Below, in pieces: positions 1 through 11,085 of a stretch of DNA of 64,000 nucleotides. Position numbers and translations under genes: made by a program. This DNA is from Lotus japonicus. Taxonomy: Eukaryota > Streptophyta > Magnoliopsida > Fabales > Fabaceae. A model generated the notes under the pieces. It did not search any database and had not been told where the DNA came from. It saw only the letters and a program-made list of their open reading frames with translations. Location: positions 54,984,066 through 55,048,065 of the forward strand of contig NC_080042.1 of the NCBI RefSeq assembly GCF_012489685.1, in the 5' to 3' direction. Numbering within the stretch: position 1 is the first letter of the stretch; every line of letters begins with the position of its first letter.

Positions 1-647
1 ACATCATGTCCGTGTTACACAATGACAAATGAGGATCATTCGCCAGCTTCAATTCTGAACCAGTCCTCTGGGTCCCACCAAAATATGGTTGTACCAATAT
101 CAGCCCTGTGATATTAGAAATTTGATCATCTCCAGCAGCTACTCGTAGACCCGCGTTGTAGGCAATGTTAGCTCCTGCGCTGCTACCAATTAAGAAAACA
201 TTAGAATAATCAACATGGTTGATGAGCCAATCATGAGATTGGTTTGTTTTGATCCAGTGCAGCGCCTCTACAGTATCTTCATACGCCGCGGGGAGTCTAT
301 GTTCCGGTGCGAGACGGTACTCTACGGATAAAACGACAGCTCCAACGTCGTTTGCCATGTTGAAGCAGAAATCATGGAAGATGGTTGAGTCTACAGTGTG
401 GAAGATGAACCCACCTCCATGGATGAAAACCAATAGGGGAAGCTTGAAGCTATGATCCAATGCTTTGCGGGGTAGGTAGATCCTTGCCCATGTGCCTTTT
501 GATTGGTTGATGATGAGGTCCTTGGAGAGAACCTCGATGGGGAGAGATGGATCTTGTGAGGGAGGGCTCTTGGGATCGTGTGGGCGCGTGATTGTGCCAT
601 CTGAGTTAAGGATGAGGTTGAGGATCTAGTACGGATCATTATCACAT
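1..647 (-). pseudogene. Carboxylesterase (CXE/GID1-like alpha/beta hydrolase), truncated, N-terminus broken
   Basis: The minus strand reads as the N-terminal two thirds of a plant class-I carboxylesterase; the C-terminal part with the catalytic Asp and His lies beyond the left edge. Seen directly: the start-proximal signature LNLILNSDGTITRP, the oxyanion-hole box HGGGF (about 407-421) and the nucleophile elbow GSSAG (173-187), all in one open frame. Such enzymes hydrolyse small carboxylic esters in the cytosol; GID1 gibberellin receptors are relatives. Two defects are visible. Codon TAG at 626-628 sits where the family usually has Gln or Lys between DPY and the LNLIL motif, and upstream of it the frame has no ATG before another stop. 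An ATG one frame away (minus strand, near 647) suggests loss of two bases just after the start. I call it a pseudogene, but sequencing errors could mimic both changes. Confidence 0.75.
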
Positions 648-2210
648 GGATTCTGATTGTGAGAAGGTGATCATAAATATTTGCTGATTGATAATTTTAT
701 ACTATTTTTGTGATCTAGATTGGTCCCTTGTGTTCTACCTCCAGCGGACAAAATTTTCGAAAGGAGTGGCTGAGTTGGTTTAATATGATAAATTATGTCA
801 CACTAAAAACATAAATTGTACTCTCTAAATATAAGTAAATGTCATCGAATGGTAACTCATGCAGTAGGAGTTAGGAGGTTATAATTTATCTTTTTGATGT
901 ATCAAAAAAGGAAGCATATGATTAGGGTTGCCAAAAAAAACACTATCGACCGAAACCCAATTTACCCAACAAAACTGTCACCCGAAAAACTGAATTCGAA
1001 CAATCCGTGGCCACTAATCGCTCGATGATAGGTCTTGGTGTTTTGATGTTTTTCACCTGACAAAACTGACTATTTTGACCCGAGTCCGACTAAAACCGAC
1101 CGATTAACATCTCTTCCCAAAACTCATCTAAATGGTTCACGACTTCACATTACCCCTCACTACTAACTTTGTTGCATGACTTGTCTCCTCCCTCAACTTT
1201 TCTCTTCTCTTTAACATTCATAAATCGGAGTCCTTGAAGGCTAGTGAGATTTGTCTAAGAGTTCCTTCATCTAGATGAGTGAGATATATCCAAGTAGAGC
1301 TTCATTTAATGTCACCATCATGCACCATCAAAGCGGAGCTAACTTTGTAGTGCATCTTCATCTTTTTTTTGATTTTTTGCTGGATTAACAACCCGTATAT
1401 ATGAACCCACCCAACAAAACTGTGACCCGTGCAAACCGAACCCGAACAACTTGTAGCCACTAATCAATCAGTGTCGGGTCTGGTGTTTTGATATTTTCAC
1501 GCGATAAAACTGACTATTTTGGCTCGAGTTCGACCAAAAATGTACCAATTGACACCCCCCACAAATGACCTTCTCATTCGGAGGTAAGATTTGTTTGAAA
1601 ATACATGTCATATATCTATCTATCCCTCTTTATTTGTTATCATTCTTCAAAATGGCTCTTGATTTTGTAGTGAAATGCAATAGCATACGAAGGAGATTCC
1701 AATGGGCTGATGTTGAGGGCCAAGGAAAAATGGCATGGGTTTAGTGGGAAAAGTTATGCATGCTGAAAGATGACGCGGGGTCTCGAGGTGAAGGGCTGGA
1801 AGAGCTTTAACTGGGTCCTACTTTTTTCTTGTTTTCTAGGAGGCAACTGGGCTCTACTTGGTAGTGGAGGTGGTGAATGTTACGGGAATATGCATGTTTG
1901 TGTTTGAAAACCCAAACAGAATGTAACATAACGTAATATGACGGAACATGATAATAATATTATGTACACTTTGTGTGGTGAGACAAATGGAACAAAACAT
2001 AATGTTAATTACATATATACCCGTACTATATGCAATAATTGATTAAGTATAAAATTAACTTTTGAAGGAGAGAAATGTGAAGGAAAGAAACCACAAAATT
2101 CGGGAAATAAATTTGAACTGTACCATAGTCTAAATTCATTCCTCAATTTTTTATTTTCTTTCCTTCCTCTTAGTTTCCCTCTAAACCAAAAAACCTTAGT
2201 CTTTCTATCT
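648..2210. other. AT-rich intergenic region with a diverged direct repeat pair
   Basis: No coding frame is credible here. Two diverged copies of a block of about 145 bp lie in direct orientation at 965-1111 and 1410-1553. Both begin CCCAACAAAACTGT and contain 'ACAAAACTGACTATTTT'-like and 'CGAGT' segments. They resemble low-complexity 'accgaacc' dispersed repeats common near plant MITEs. The remainder, including 1560-2210, shows nothing I can name. Confidence 0.5.
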
Positions 2211-2211
2211 A

Positions 2212-2535
2212 ATATTAACAGAGGAGGCTTATGTGGCAAGTCTATAGGGACGTGGCACTGCCACTGGAGAGAGACTAAAATCGTGATTTTTGTAAACGTT
2301 AAGGACTAAGGTTGCAATTAAGCCTAACTAAAATAATAAGAAATAAGGATTATATAGGTGAGGTGAGGTGCCTAACAAAAGTCTCAGCTAATCTATTTAT
2401 ACAAATAAACAAACTTGTTCACCAAGAAAGAATTTCTTGTTCTCTATGTCTTCACAAAACTGGGTCTACAGAGGTTTTGAAACTCGTGATTTTTGTAAAC
2501 GTTAGGGGCTAAAGTTGCATTTGAGCCTTTTTTTT
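2212..2535. repeat. Decayed fragments of the 'ttgcaattaagcct' foldback repeat family
   Basis: Two short stretches (about 2277-2325 and 2480-2530) share the phrase TCGTGATTTTTGTAAACGTTA followed by a 'ctaaggttgcaattaagcc' type end. The same end closes the intact foldback element at 21921-22463, and the text 'gaggaggctta.gtgg' at 2220 also matches its arm. These look like remnants of one arm of that family in direct orientation. Relationship judged by eye only. Confidence 0.5.
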
Positions 2536-3172
2536 TATAAAGAAACATTCATTCACAAAACTCAAACCAAACTTGAGAAGAAGGAAGCGTTGCTTACAAG
2601 GTAGTCAGTAGTCAAATTATCACTCCTAGGAACAAAAGATGAAATATCCACTTCTCATTATATTATATGAATAGATGTAAAATTCATCTTTTTGTTTAAA
2701 TCATTTGTAACAATCTACCTACCTGTTGATAGTCTCGTTGACAGTTTCAGAAATATAAGGATTGATTTGGAGAAAGATGGAAGGATCTAGGCATGTGGTT
2801 GAGGCACTGGATTATCTCATGCGTTGAGAATACTTAGCCGCTAGTGGAAAAGGGACTAGCAAGGGAGAATTAAAAGTAAAGGGAGAATGTTGTTAAGTTC
2901 AAACGCTGCATATATCGTCTCTTACTTTACTGCTTTTATATCCGCTGCATCAAACAATTGCAAAAACTCTTTCTAAACTTATAATCGTTTGAAAACTCCA
3001 ATTTTTAGTGAACACAATTCAAAACCCTCTTTCTTGTGTTACCTTTTCCGATATCAGATGCCTTACTCAACCTAGCATGATACAAATGGGAAATACTTTG
3101 GAGGGTTATCTTATTTGTTTGGTTTTTGTTGTTTGGGATTTGAATTTTGTCATTTATATGAGTTTAAAGTAG

Positions 3173-3766
3173 GGTTGCTCATCAGACGATTTTTGTCAGT
3201 TTTGGGTTTAAGAGCATCAGTTTTGTCGAGTGAGAATCAACAAACCACTAGGACCGACATCGTCCGTTCACCATATCGGTTTGGTTGGATCTCCATTTTT
3301 GTGGGTTGCAGTTGTATCAAGTAGACTAAATAGTAATCGATGAGTGAAATCATAAGAGAAAAAATAGCAAAACAACCTCAATACAATATAATACAGAGAG
3401 AAGAGAAGAAAAAAGACGCAATTTTTTCATTAAAATTTCATCTTGCGTAAAATAGAAGAACAATAAAGCCACAACAACCTCAATAAAACAATCGAAGAGG
3501 AACCTCATCAAGAATGACATATCAGAAAAAATAACCCAATCGCATGGAAGGGTTCACAGCTAGCCCTAGTTGCCCAATCACACACAAGGGTTCATCACTG
3601 CGCCGCTTCACTTTTGTGTTGAGCAAATGAACCACCTAGATGAGACAATCGAGCACTGCCGAATAGGGAGTCGGGCCTCCAAAGAAGAGAGACATAGTGG
3701 TGGCGGCTAGGGTTTGCTAAGAGGTGGAAAGGGAGAAGCTTTATGGTGTGTGTGCGACGTAACTAA
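3173..3766. repeat. Dispersed repeat, copy 1 (interrupted on its right by a DNA element)
   Basis: About 3173-3520 matches 29152-29480 in order and orientation: a 'gtcagttttgggttt' type start, a run of 'gagaagagaagaa', 'ttttcattaaaatttca', 'catagaagaacaataaag' and 'cctcaataca'. No open reading frame of note is present. Copy 1 is cut by the PIF-like element at 3767. Copy 2 is cut by a 4.1-kb solo LTR at 29622. The class is unknown; the 'aaccgaacc'-rich borders recall non-autonomous DNA elements. Confidence 0.55.
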
Positions 3767-4611
3767 GGTAGTGTTTGGCCCAGCTTATTTCTGACTTAAA
3801 AGTCACTTTTAAGGTAAAGTTGGGCCAAACAGATTTTAACATAAGCTCCTTAAAAAATAAGCTCCTTAAATTTTACAAAGAAAATGAAGAAAAGTAACTT
3901 ATAAGCCAAGGCTATCAATAGGAGCTTTTTTGAAAAGGCTAAATTTTATTTCATGCATCTATTGTGTGGATCGCTAAGTCACTAATCATCAAACTTCGTT
4001 CTTCACCATTACATGCTATCAAAGGGCATCCGCTAACTGGTCGAATAGAAAGAAGGATGAAACTTGGAAGTGATGGTTTGAAAAGGAGGATGAACTCTGT
4101 CATGGTGGTCACAGGCCAAGACATGGTATTTAAAAAAAATTGACAGGAACAAGACCCTTTCCTTCTTCACAAATTTTTGTTTCTATTTTGATTTTTACTG
4201 ATATTGTTGACGAAATCAATTTCAAAGTGTTATGGAAGGGTTAATTTTGGTGTTTTCAACAGGGAAATGATCATGTCTGGAAAGATGGGTTGAGTCACTT
4301 GAGTGGATGAAAACTTTGTAAAATTGCAAAATTGCTTCCTTTAGATTTGCTTTGACCATTGTGTTTGATCTGTATAATACTTGTGGGCAAAAGTGTCGTG
4401 AAGCTTTGTGAAGGTTTGATCATGTATATAAAAGCACAAGTCAAGTGTTTGACAAAATGTTTAGATGAGTACGTGTGAATAGCACATGTTATTTAAGGTG
4501 GAAAAATATGAAAATTACCAAACAACTTTAACCTTATATTTAAAGCTCTTATTTTTATCTTTAGCTTTAAAGTAACTTTTAAGTTAAAAAAAAGTCGGGC
4601 CAAACGCTACC
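3767..4611. mobile_element. Non-autonomous PIF/Harbinger-like DNA element
   Basis: The segment begins GGTAGTGTTTGGCCC and ends GGGCCAAACGCTACC, so the termini are inverted copies (one mismatch in 15), and similarity continues inward for about 48 bp on each side. It is bounded by the trinucleotide TAA on both sides (3764-3766 and 4612-4614), the target duplication expected of PIF/Harbinger elements. At 845 bp it has no transposase frame, so it would be a MITE-like derivative. Class assignment rests on the TAA duplication and the GGNNNNNTTTGG end, both established traits of the superfamily. Confidence 0.75.
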
Positions 4612-4614
4612 TAA

Positions 4615-6399
4615 GTCTTTAAAAGGCTAGTGTTTTTTCCACTTCAAAGACTTATAGGGGGCTAGGCGCCTAGGCTCCATGTTATTTTCAATTTTGTTGT
4701 TGTTTTGATAGCAATGTTTCCGTTGAGTTGGATTTCGACGATATTTTTCCCAATTTGAGCCGAATCAGCCATACAAAATCATTTTTTGTGAATTTTTGCA
4801 CCAACTAACCATATCCGACCCAGGAAGAATAAAAAAGGCCTTGAATAGTACGGTCCAGATGGATTTTAATTGGTTGGAAAGACGTAGTTTAAAGTACATT
4901 AAAATTTAAAATGAATTTCAACATGCCAAAATGCATATTTCTCACCAAAGGAAAATGACAACAAAGAAGTAAAAAATAATGGTAGAACATTAACGAATAA
5001 TTGTTTGTTCACATCTCATCTTTAGGTGGAAAGAGGGGGAAGGAGAGAGAGAAGTAAAGAAAAGAAAAAGTAAGAGAGAGAAAGTATAAGATATGATGGA
5101 TGATAAGATGAGAAAAATAAAAATAAAAATAGGTAAAAATGAAGTGTATAAAATATGATATGTGAATATATCATAGTTGAACATTAACCAAATATACTAC
5201 CGAGTTTCTCACCTAACCGGCTAACCCTAATGAATTAAGAACATCGTCAATGCTACCAAAACAGTGCCGCCCTAACTCATGTGATTTTCTAGACACGTAC
5301 CAATCCAAAACTGTAAAACACTGCTCCACTGCACTCCACTGCGATGCTGCAAACACACAACCACAGGGTTCCAATTCGAGATGTGATTTGATGAAACTCA
5401 CCTCACAGCTGCAGCACCACATACAAACAGCCGCCAATTCTACCTCCAACCCAATATGTAACAACAAAAAATACCTCAACCCTCAACTACCTCTTACAAG
5501 GTATCTTAAATAGTAACACCTATGTGCTCAATGAATTGTCTAAGAAATTAATTACAAAAACTCCTTATGAATCAGTAATTAATAAAGAACACTTCATATA
5601 TTAAATGAGACAAATATTTTTAAAACTTAGAAATCACATTAAGTTGTTTTTATCTTTTCGTTAATGAACATTTTCTATGAACATTTATTTCATAAGCAAT
5701 GAGAGAAAAAAATTTAAAACTTAGAAATCACATTAAATTGTTTTTTATAGGTAAAATTAGTTCATTCGCTAGAGTTTGAACTCTGATCTTTCATTGTGCA
5801 AATCTCTTCATTTGTCTTAATTCATCAAATGAACTACCCTTCCCCTCACCTTAAGTTAAGTGGGTAATTTCTACAAATCTTTTTCCACACACACTCAATC
5901 GCTTAATTAAATGTTTAAAAAATTTATTTATGTACCAAATGTGTTGGGTATTGTTGGGCCTTAAAGAACATTATAAAATGTTACAAAGTTGGCATATTAG
6001 GTTTCATTTCAGTACATACCAAAAAAAAAGTTTTCATTTTCAGGAACAATATATTATCCACTTTTTTTAAAAAAAATCTTTCTAATGTGATTAGTGTAGT
6101 AGAAAACTGCAGCTTATAAAGAAGTGTATAAGAAAACTAATGAATCTCTCTATATCAAATCCATCCTGAAAATTTTAACCAAAAAAATCCATCCTGAAAA
6201 TACAGATTCAAAATACTAGATATCTTTAAAAAATGGCCGTCAATTTGTTCACTTTTGTTTCTGAATTCTCAGTCTCCAATGCCAAAAGTATCTCAGAAAC
6301 CCTGATGACCCTTTTCAAAACAGCACCCCAACAACCAACCCCAAACATTATTGTTCTGAATACTCTTAACAATAACACTTAACAATGCATTCACGTCAA
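4615..6399. other. AT-rich intergenic region
   Basis: No supported gene. There is a purine-rich stretch at 5026-5120 and short overlapping frames on both strands near 5213-5513, neither of which resembles a known protein. The segment at 5745-5850 (around 'ttcattcgctagagtttgaactctgatctttc') resembles dispersed repeat sequence. Confidence 0.4.
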
Positions 6400-7874
6400 T
6401 CACATCAAAGCTCCACCGGCGGCAGCAGACAGCGACGACTGCAGCTGCAGCAGGTGGTGGTAACAGTCGGCAGCAGTGGGCCTCTGCTCAGGGTTCTGCT
6501 CCATGCACCGCCCCTGCAACTCCCTCAGCATCTTTGGCACCGCAGCAACCCCACACGTCCTAATCAGATACCCCACCCCCCACACATCCACCTTCACCCC
6601 ATGCAACCCTCTCTCCATCTCCGGCGCGTGATATCCACGCGCCGCCGCATCACCACCCAATTTTACATACTTATTGAGTTCCGGCGCGCTGGCAGCCTCA
6701 TCAAACCCGGACACAAACCACTCCCCTTCTCTATCACTCCTCCTCATAACCTTCTCCCAATTCAAATCCCTGTGCATAAACGACAAGTCGTGCAACGCCA
6801 CCAGTGCCTTCGTCACCGCCTTCAGCGCTTCCACGAGCTCCTTGCAGTTCACCGGCTTCCCCCAGCGCCCTCTCGGCTTAAACACCAATCCCAACTCGTT
6901 CTCCTCCACCCTGAGCAGAAACTCCGCATGGGGAATCCTATGATCCAAAATCTCATAAACCTCCTTAACCGCCGCCCATTTTCTCTTTTCTGAAAACACC
7001 CTTGTGCACGTGTTTGGCGTCATCTCAGTAACCACCCCATGATCCGAGTACACCCTTTGGAAATCGCTGTAACAATTTCCTATACTCAAACACCGCTTAC
7101 TCAAGAGATGTAGCAACAAACCGATCCGAAAGCACGGAACCATTGCCTTGAGCCGATCAGAGGGTGTTGCTAGATTCATCTCGAGTAAATCGGTGCGGTT
7201 GATTATTCCGTTTGCGTCCGACGATGTACTGAGCGCACAAAATGTCACCGTTTTGCCAACAGCATAGTAGCCTAACATGTAAGGGAGATCCATGTAGGTC
7301 CAGTGTAGCTTGCTGATGAGGGTGGAGGACGGGTCTGGTTGACCTTGTTTGACATGAACCGTTTCTTCACCTCTCCACAAGCAATAGCTGTTGATGAAGC
7401 CTGTCACATTAGGCCATTGATCTTGCAATAGCATGTCCTGTGATGGGGATGATGAGGATGATGATGAGAATGGTGATGTGGGTTTTCTAGTTATGACCAA
7501 TTCGTCAGGGCAGAATCTTGAGACAATTCTGTTGATGCAATCATCCCATAGGGGAATGAAGGAGTCTCTACTGCTAGGTAGAGTAGGGTTGTTGTTGTTG
7601 TTGTGGTTGCGGATGATAGGGCCTACGATGTCATAGATGATGGATCTGCAATCCAAGGGTGGTTCTGAGGTTGTTGTTGTGAAGAAGAGTTCTTTGCCTT
7701 GTGGCAAGTCATCGAAGACTTCTTTTCTGAGTGGGAAGCGCAAGTCTTCAGGTGGTGGCTCTAGCAAGTAGCGTTTCAGCTCGAACAAGGTTGGGAGGGT
7801 TTGTGGCGGTGCTAGACGCATGAGGCAGTCCATGTAGTGGTCAGTTGGATCCCGGAAGTCCAATGTGGCAAGAG
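6400..7874 (-). CDS. Divergent protein-kinase-fold protein with long N-terminal region (main exon; 5' exon not found)
   Basis: The open frame runs from a strong 3' splice acceptor (minus strand ...TCAATTCACAG, exon edge 7874) to a stop at 6400, about 490 residues. No ATG lies at the exon start, so a 5' exon is inferred; the first internal Met begins MDCLMRL. Numbering from the open frame, the C-terminal part is kinase-like: HRDL at 375-378, APE at 424-426, DVWGVG at 437-442 and RPTA near 472. The canonical HRDLKxxN is changed to HRDLNWEKV, and the DFG site reads SGFDE (396-400), so the metal-binding Asp is displaced; catalysis is uncertain. Residues 1 to about 330 have no kinase N-lobe pattern that I recognise, but contain a WRGEE box at 174-178 and serine/asparagine tracts. 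A Crinkler/FunK1-like nuclease-plus-kinase layout is possible but only inferred. The trihelix gene lies directly upstream on the same strand. Confidence 0.75.
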
Positions 7875-9115
7875 CTGTGAATTGACACCAACACAAAATT
7901 AATAATAATTTTGCCCAAATTAATCAGCATCACTATAATAGAGTGAGAATATAATGTGTCTCCAAAATTTATCTCATCGAATTAGGGATAACTGAAGGAA
8001 AGAAATAATTTCAAAAACAAAAATAAAGGAAAGAAATGATAACAAATGTGAAAAAATACCTATATTGAAAAGTTTTGAACTAACATTGCATTTTATAAAG
8101 AATTTTACATGGTCAGTACCCTAACCAAGGAAGATTTCACTAAAATGGTTATGGATTTAGATAATTTACACCAAGCTATATGGAGTTAGAAGTTCTATGT
8201 TGAAACCATAAATTAGCATATAGTAATGTGTTTTGAACCATTCACATTAAAAAATATTTATTTCATTTCCACACATTTTTCTTATTTTCTTATCACATAG
8301 TTTATTATATGGGGTTAAAAAAAAATTCATCTCATTTCCACGTATTTTCTTTTATTTTCTTATCACATTGGCTATTATATTTTGTTCAGGACTGAACCAA
8401 TTGTTTTCCTATAAAATACACAAATTATATAAGTTCATGACTCATTTTCACCAATCAATTTAGTTTTATTCACACTTTATTATGGAAATGGAGTTGATAG
8501 AAGAAAGATATGAAGAAAAGAGATAAATTAAAAGATACGATGTGTGATATCAATTGAAAGAGAACAATATAAAATGTGAAGTAAAAAATATAATGATCTC
8601 AAATGAATTATAGTTCTTTCACTAGCTACAACAAGTAAGAGAGAAAAAGAAGAGACAAAAATGAGAAAATTGGTGATAAAATAAAAGAGATATTTAGAAG
8701 AAAAGAGGTGGAATTGATGGAAAGAGTGAGTATAATGTGTCAAAGTTGATAATAATGTTTAGAAAAGACTACATAGCACAAAAATGTTATATATGCATCC
8801 AAGAATATTGATATCCAAACACCAAATTAGGCAACCATTATAATAATATCAGATAAATTTAATGCTGAACTGAAAGATTTTCCTTTCTTGGTTTAGTTTT
8901 CCCAAGCATGAAAAAACAAGATTTACCAAAATTCACATCCAATTTCAGGTAAAAAAAAGCCATTGAGGTAGAGCTATTAATTAGCCATTTAAATAAGCCA
9001 TTTAAATATTCTGAGCAAGATATTTTGAACTTCATTTTCTCTTTTGTACAGAAAATAATAAGATTTTATAGGTGAAAGGAATGAGACTTGGTAGTGACCA
9101 CTAAGTAAAAACAAG
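7875..9115. other. Intron or intergenic space between kinase-like gene and trihelix gene
   Basis: This AT-rich stretch should hold the 5' exon(s) and promoter of the kinase-like gene as well as the 3' UTR of the trihelix gene. I could not identify an exon carrying the start codon. The segment 8470-8760 is a purine-biased, MITE-like stretch resembling others at 4990-5180 and 34320-34400 in composition; no clear terminal inverted repeats were found. Confidence 0.4.
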
Positions 9116-11085
9116 TCACTCACATCTTATGGAAAGTGGCTTGGAAGGGAATTGGACTCTTTCAGCAAAACCTGGGAAATAGAGACACAGAAAGAACAGT
9201 AAGATGATTCCTAAAACATGAAAAAAACAAAGCAATAGTAAAATTGAAGATAGTTAAGCAACGGTTTTTGATTGGTACCAGGAGAACCAGAGCCTGGAGA
9301 AGATTTTCTCCTGCCAAAAACCTTAACTTGCTGTCCCGAAACGAATCTGTCAACTGAGAACCCTCTCAGAGGACCATCTTCGAAACACTCCAATGGACAA
9401 GGAACCATTGCATCATCAAAGCAAGTGAGTTCCTCTGCATTCAGAAAGCTCAAGCCTTGAAGCCTCACACGCCCTCTGTGGATCTCACCTTCTTCACCCC
9501 ACAAGCTCACTGATTCCTCCCATGTCATTCTTATCTTCCCAATTCTTCTTAATTCTTTACAAGAAGAAGAAGAAGAAGGGGATGGAATATCTAAGAGAGT
9601 GTCCAACCCTAAGAAACTGCTTCCTCTATGACCATGGAAAAAAGCTTGATCACCCCCACTTGTCATAGAAATTTGCTTTGTCCTACCTGCAAACAATGAC
9701 AATGTGGGTTGTTAGAAAGTTTCAAACTTGATTACATTTTCATTGTTTTTTCACTATTCACCAACATTCTTCCTGAAACAGTGCTTCTACCGGTCAGAGA
9801 ATCACAGTTAATATAAACTGTTTGTGAGAATGTCTCACAAAAACTACTGTGCATTCTATAAAAGGGAATTGAAAAAATATTTAAAAATGTTAAAAACTGA
9901 AACTTTACTGTGTATCAAACTACAATTGACAATTATAATGAAGATTAGGTGGAGCAGAGATAGTGGAGAACCATTTTAATAAAAGAAAGGAACAGTTTTG
10001 TGCTATTCCCATTTCCATGCTTTTTTACCTGAGAAAGGGGTCATCTCATCTTCTTTGAAAGGTCTAGGTGGTGGTGGAAGAGGTCTTATCCTAGCTTCAT
10101 CTCCAAAAGAGGAACCAGCTCTGCCATGAGTGGAGGATCTCATTCTGGACCCCATAAACTGAGAAAGCTCTTCAAAAACCTCTTCATCAAAAGAAGCTGG
10201 GAGCCTGTGAAGCTTTCTCTCATAAGGTGAGAGCCTGAAGTAGCTTTTCCCAATATGATCTCTCTCCCCCCCTCTTTCCCATTCATACACTTTCCTGAAC
10301 TCCCCCAACATGTTGTCCCATTTAGTCCCTGCAGTCTTAGCATCCCTGTTCACCCCATGCCTCCTTAAAAAATCAGCAACTTCTCTGTCTTTATCAGCCC
10401 TAGTTTTGCCTCTGGTTATTCCTATTCCAAACTCTGCTTGTTGCTGTTGCTCTGCTCTTGAACTAGTTGACCCATCAGACCCACCTTGATATTGATCCTT
10501 CCATGCCCTTGCTAGCCACAACATTTCATTTGGCTTCCAAACTGGGCTCACATACTTCCCTTTTCTGAGCTGCTGGTGAACTTGCTCTCCCTCTTGCTTG
10601 TTGTTTCCCTCTTGGCCTGAACCTACTGAGAGCAAAGGGGCCGGAGAGTGGCTCGGAGACGAGGTGGTGTCGGAAGAAGAAGCTGCAGCTGCAGTGTGGG
10701 TTTGGGGTTGTTGTTGTTTTTGTGGTGAAGGACTTGATTCAACAGGAAGCATGGCCATTTGGGGTTGTTTTTGTTGTTGAGGTGGAGATGGAGATGGTAG
10801 AAGTTTCCATTGTCCGCTGTATCTGGGTCTCTTTGAGTTCAGTGTCTCAAATTGCTGCTCAAAGGGTGAGGAACTTGCACCACTTGGGACATATAGAGGG
10901 CTTGAAATGAAAGGGGAACCTCCACTAACCACTACAACAGGATGGATTGGCCTTCCTTCTGGGATGCATTCATCTCTTGTGGCTTGAGGTGAAGATGAAA
11001 TTTGTTGCTGTTGTTGTTGGTGTTGATGAGACTGAGTTTGTTGCTGTTGAGGTTGCTTCTTGGAGGTGTCTCCTTTGTCACCCAT
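9116..11085 (-). CDS. Trihelix (GT-type) transcription factor, three exons, 506 aa
   Basis: Exons on the minus strand: 10029-11085, 9279-9686 and 9116-9171. Splice sites are ...TCAG|GTAAAA, TTTGCAG|GT, CCTG|GTACC and TTCCCAG|GT, and phases join cleanly (1057+408+56 nt). I chose the ATG at 11085 (MGDKGDTSKK) because the longer open frame to 11181 begins with GTG. The N-terminus (residues 1-170) is rich in Gln, Ser and Pro. The trihelix domain starts near residue 175 (GKYVSPVWKPNEMLWLARAW) with core Trp at about 183, 190, 195 and 256 (TKWDN). It has a Gln-rich loop between helices one and two and is followed by an 'FRKVYEWE...IGKSYFRLSPYERK' fourth-helix region. Such proteins bind GT elements in the nucleus and regulate transcription. 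The C-terminus holds a second conserved-looking part (RFVSGQQVKVFGRRK) in exon 2. Subfamily is not settled. Confidence 0.85.

Noticed and set aside
5213..5513. Pair of overlapping frames on opposite strands with Cys-rich content
   Set aside because: No domain, no splice context and no similarity that I recognise; chance open frames.
6385..6993. Plus-strand frame of 202 codons and shorter overlapping frames
   Set aside because: It lies opposite the kinase-like exon and is rich in His, Arg, Pro and Leu, as expected of an antisense shadow of a GC-rich gene.
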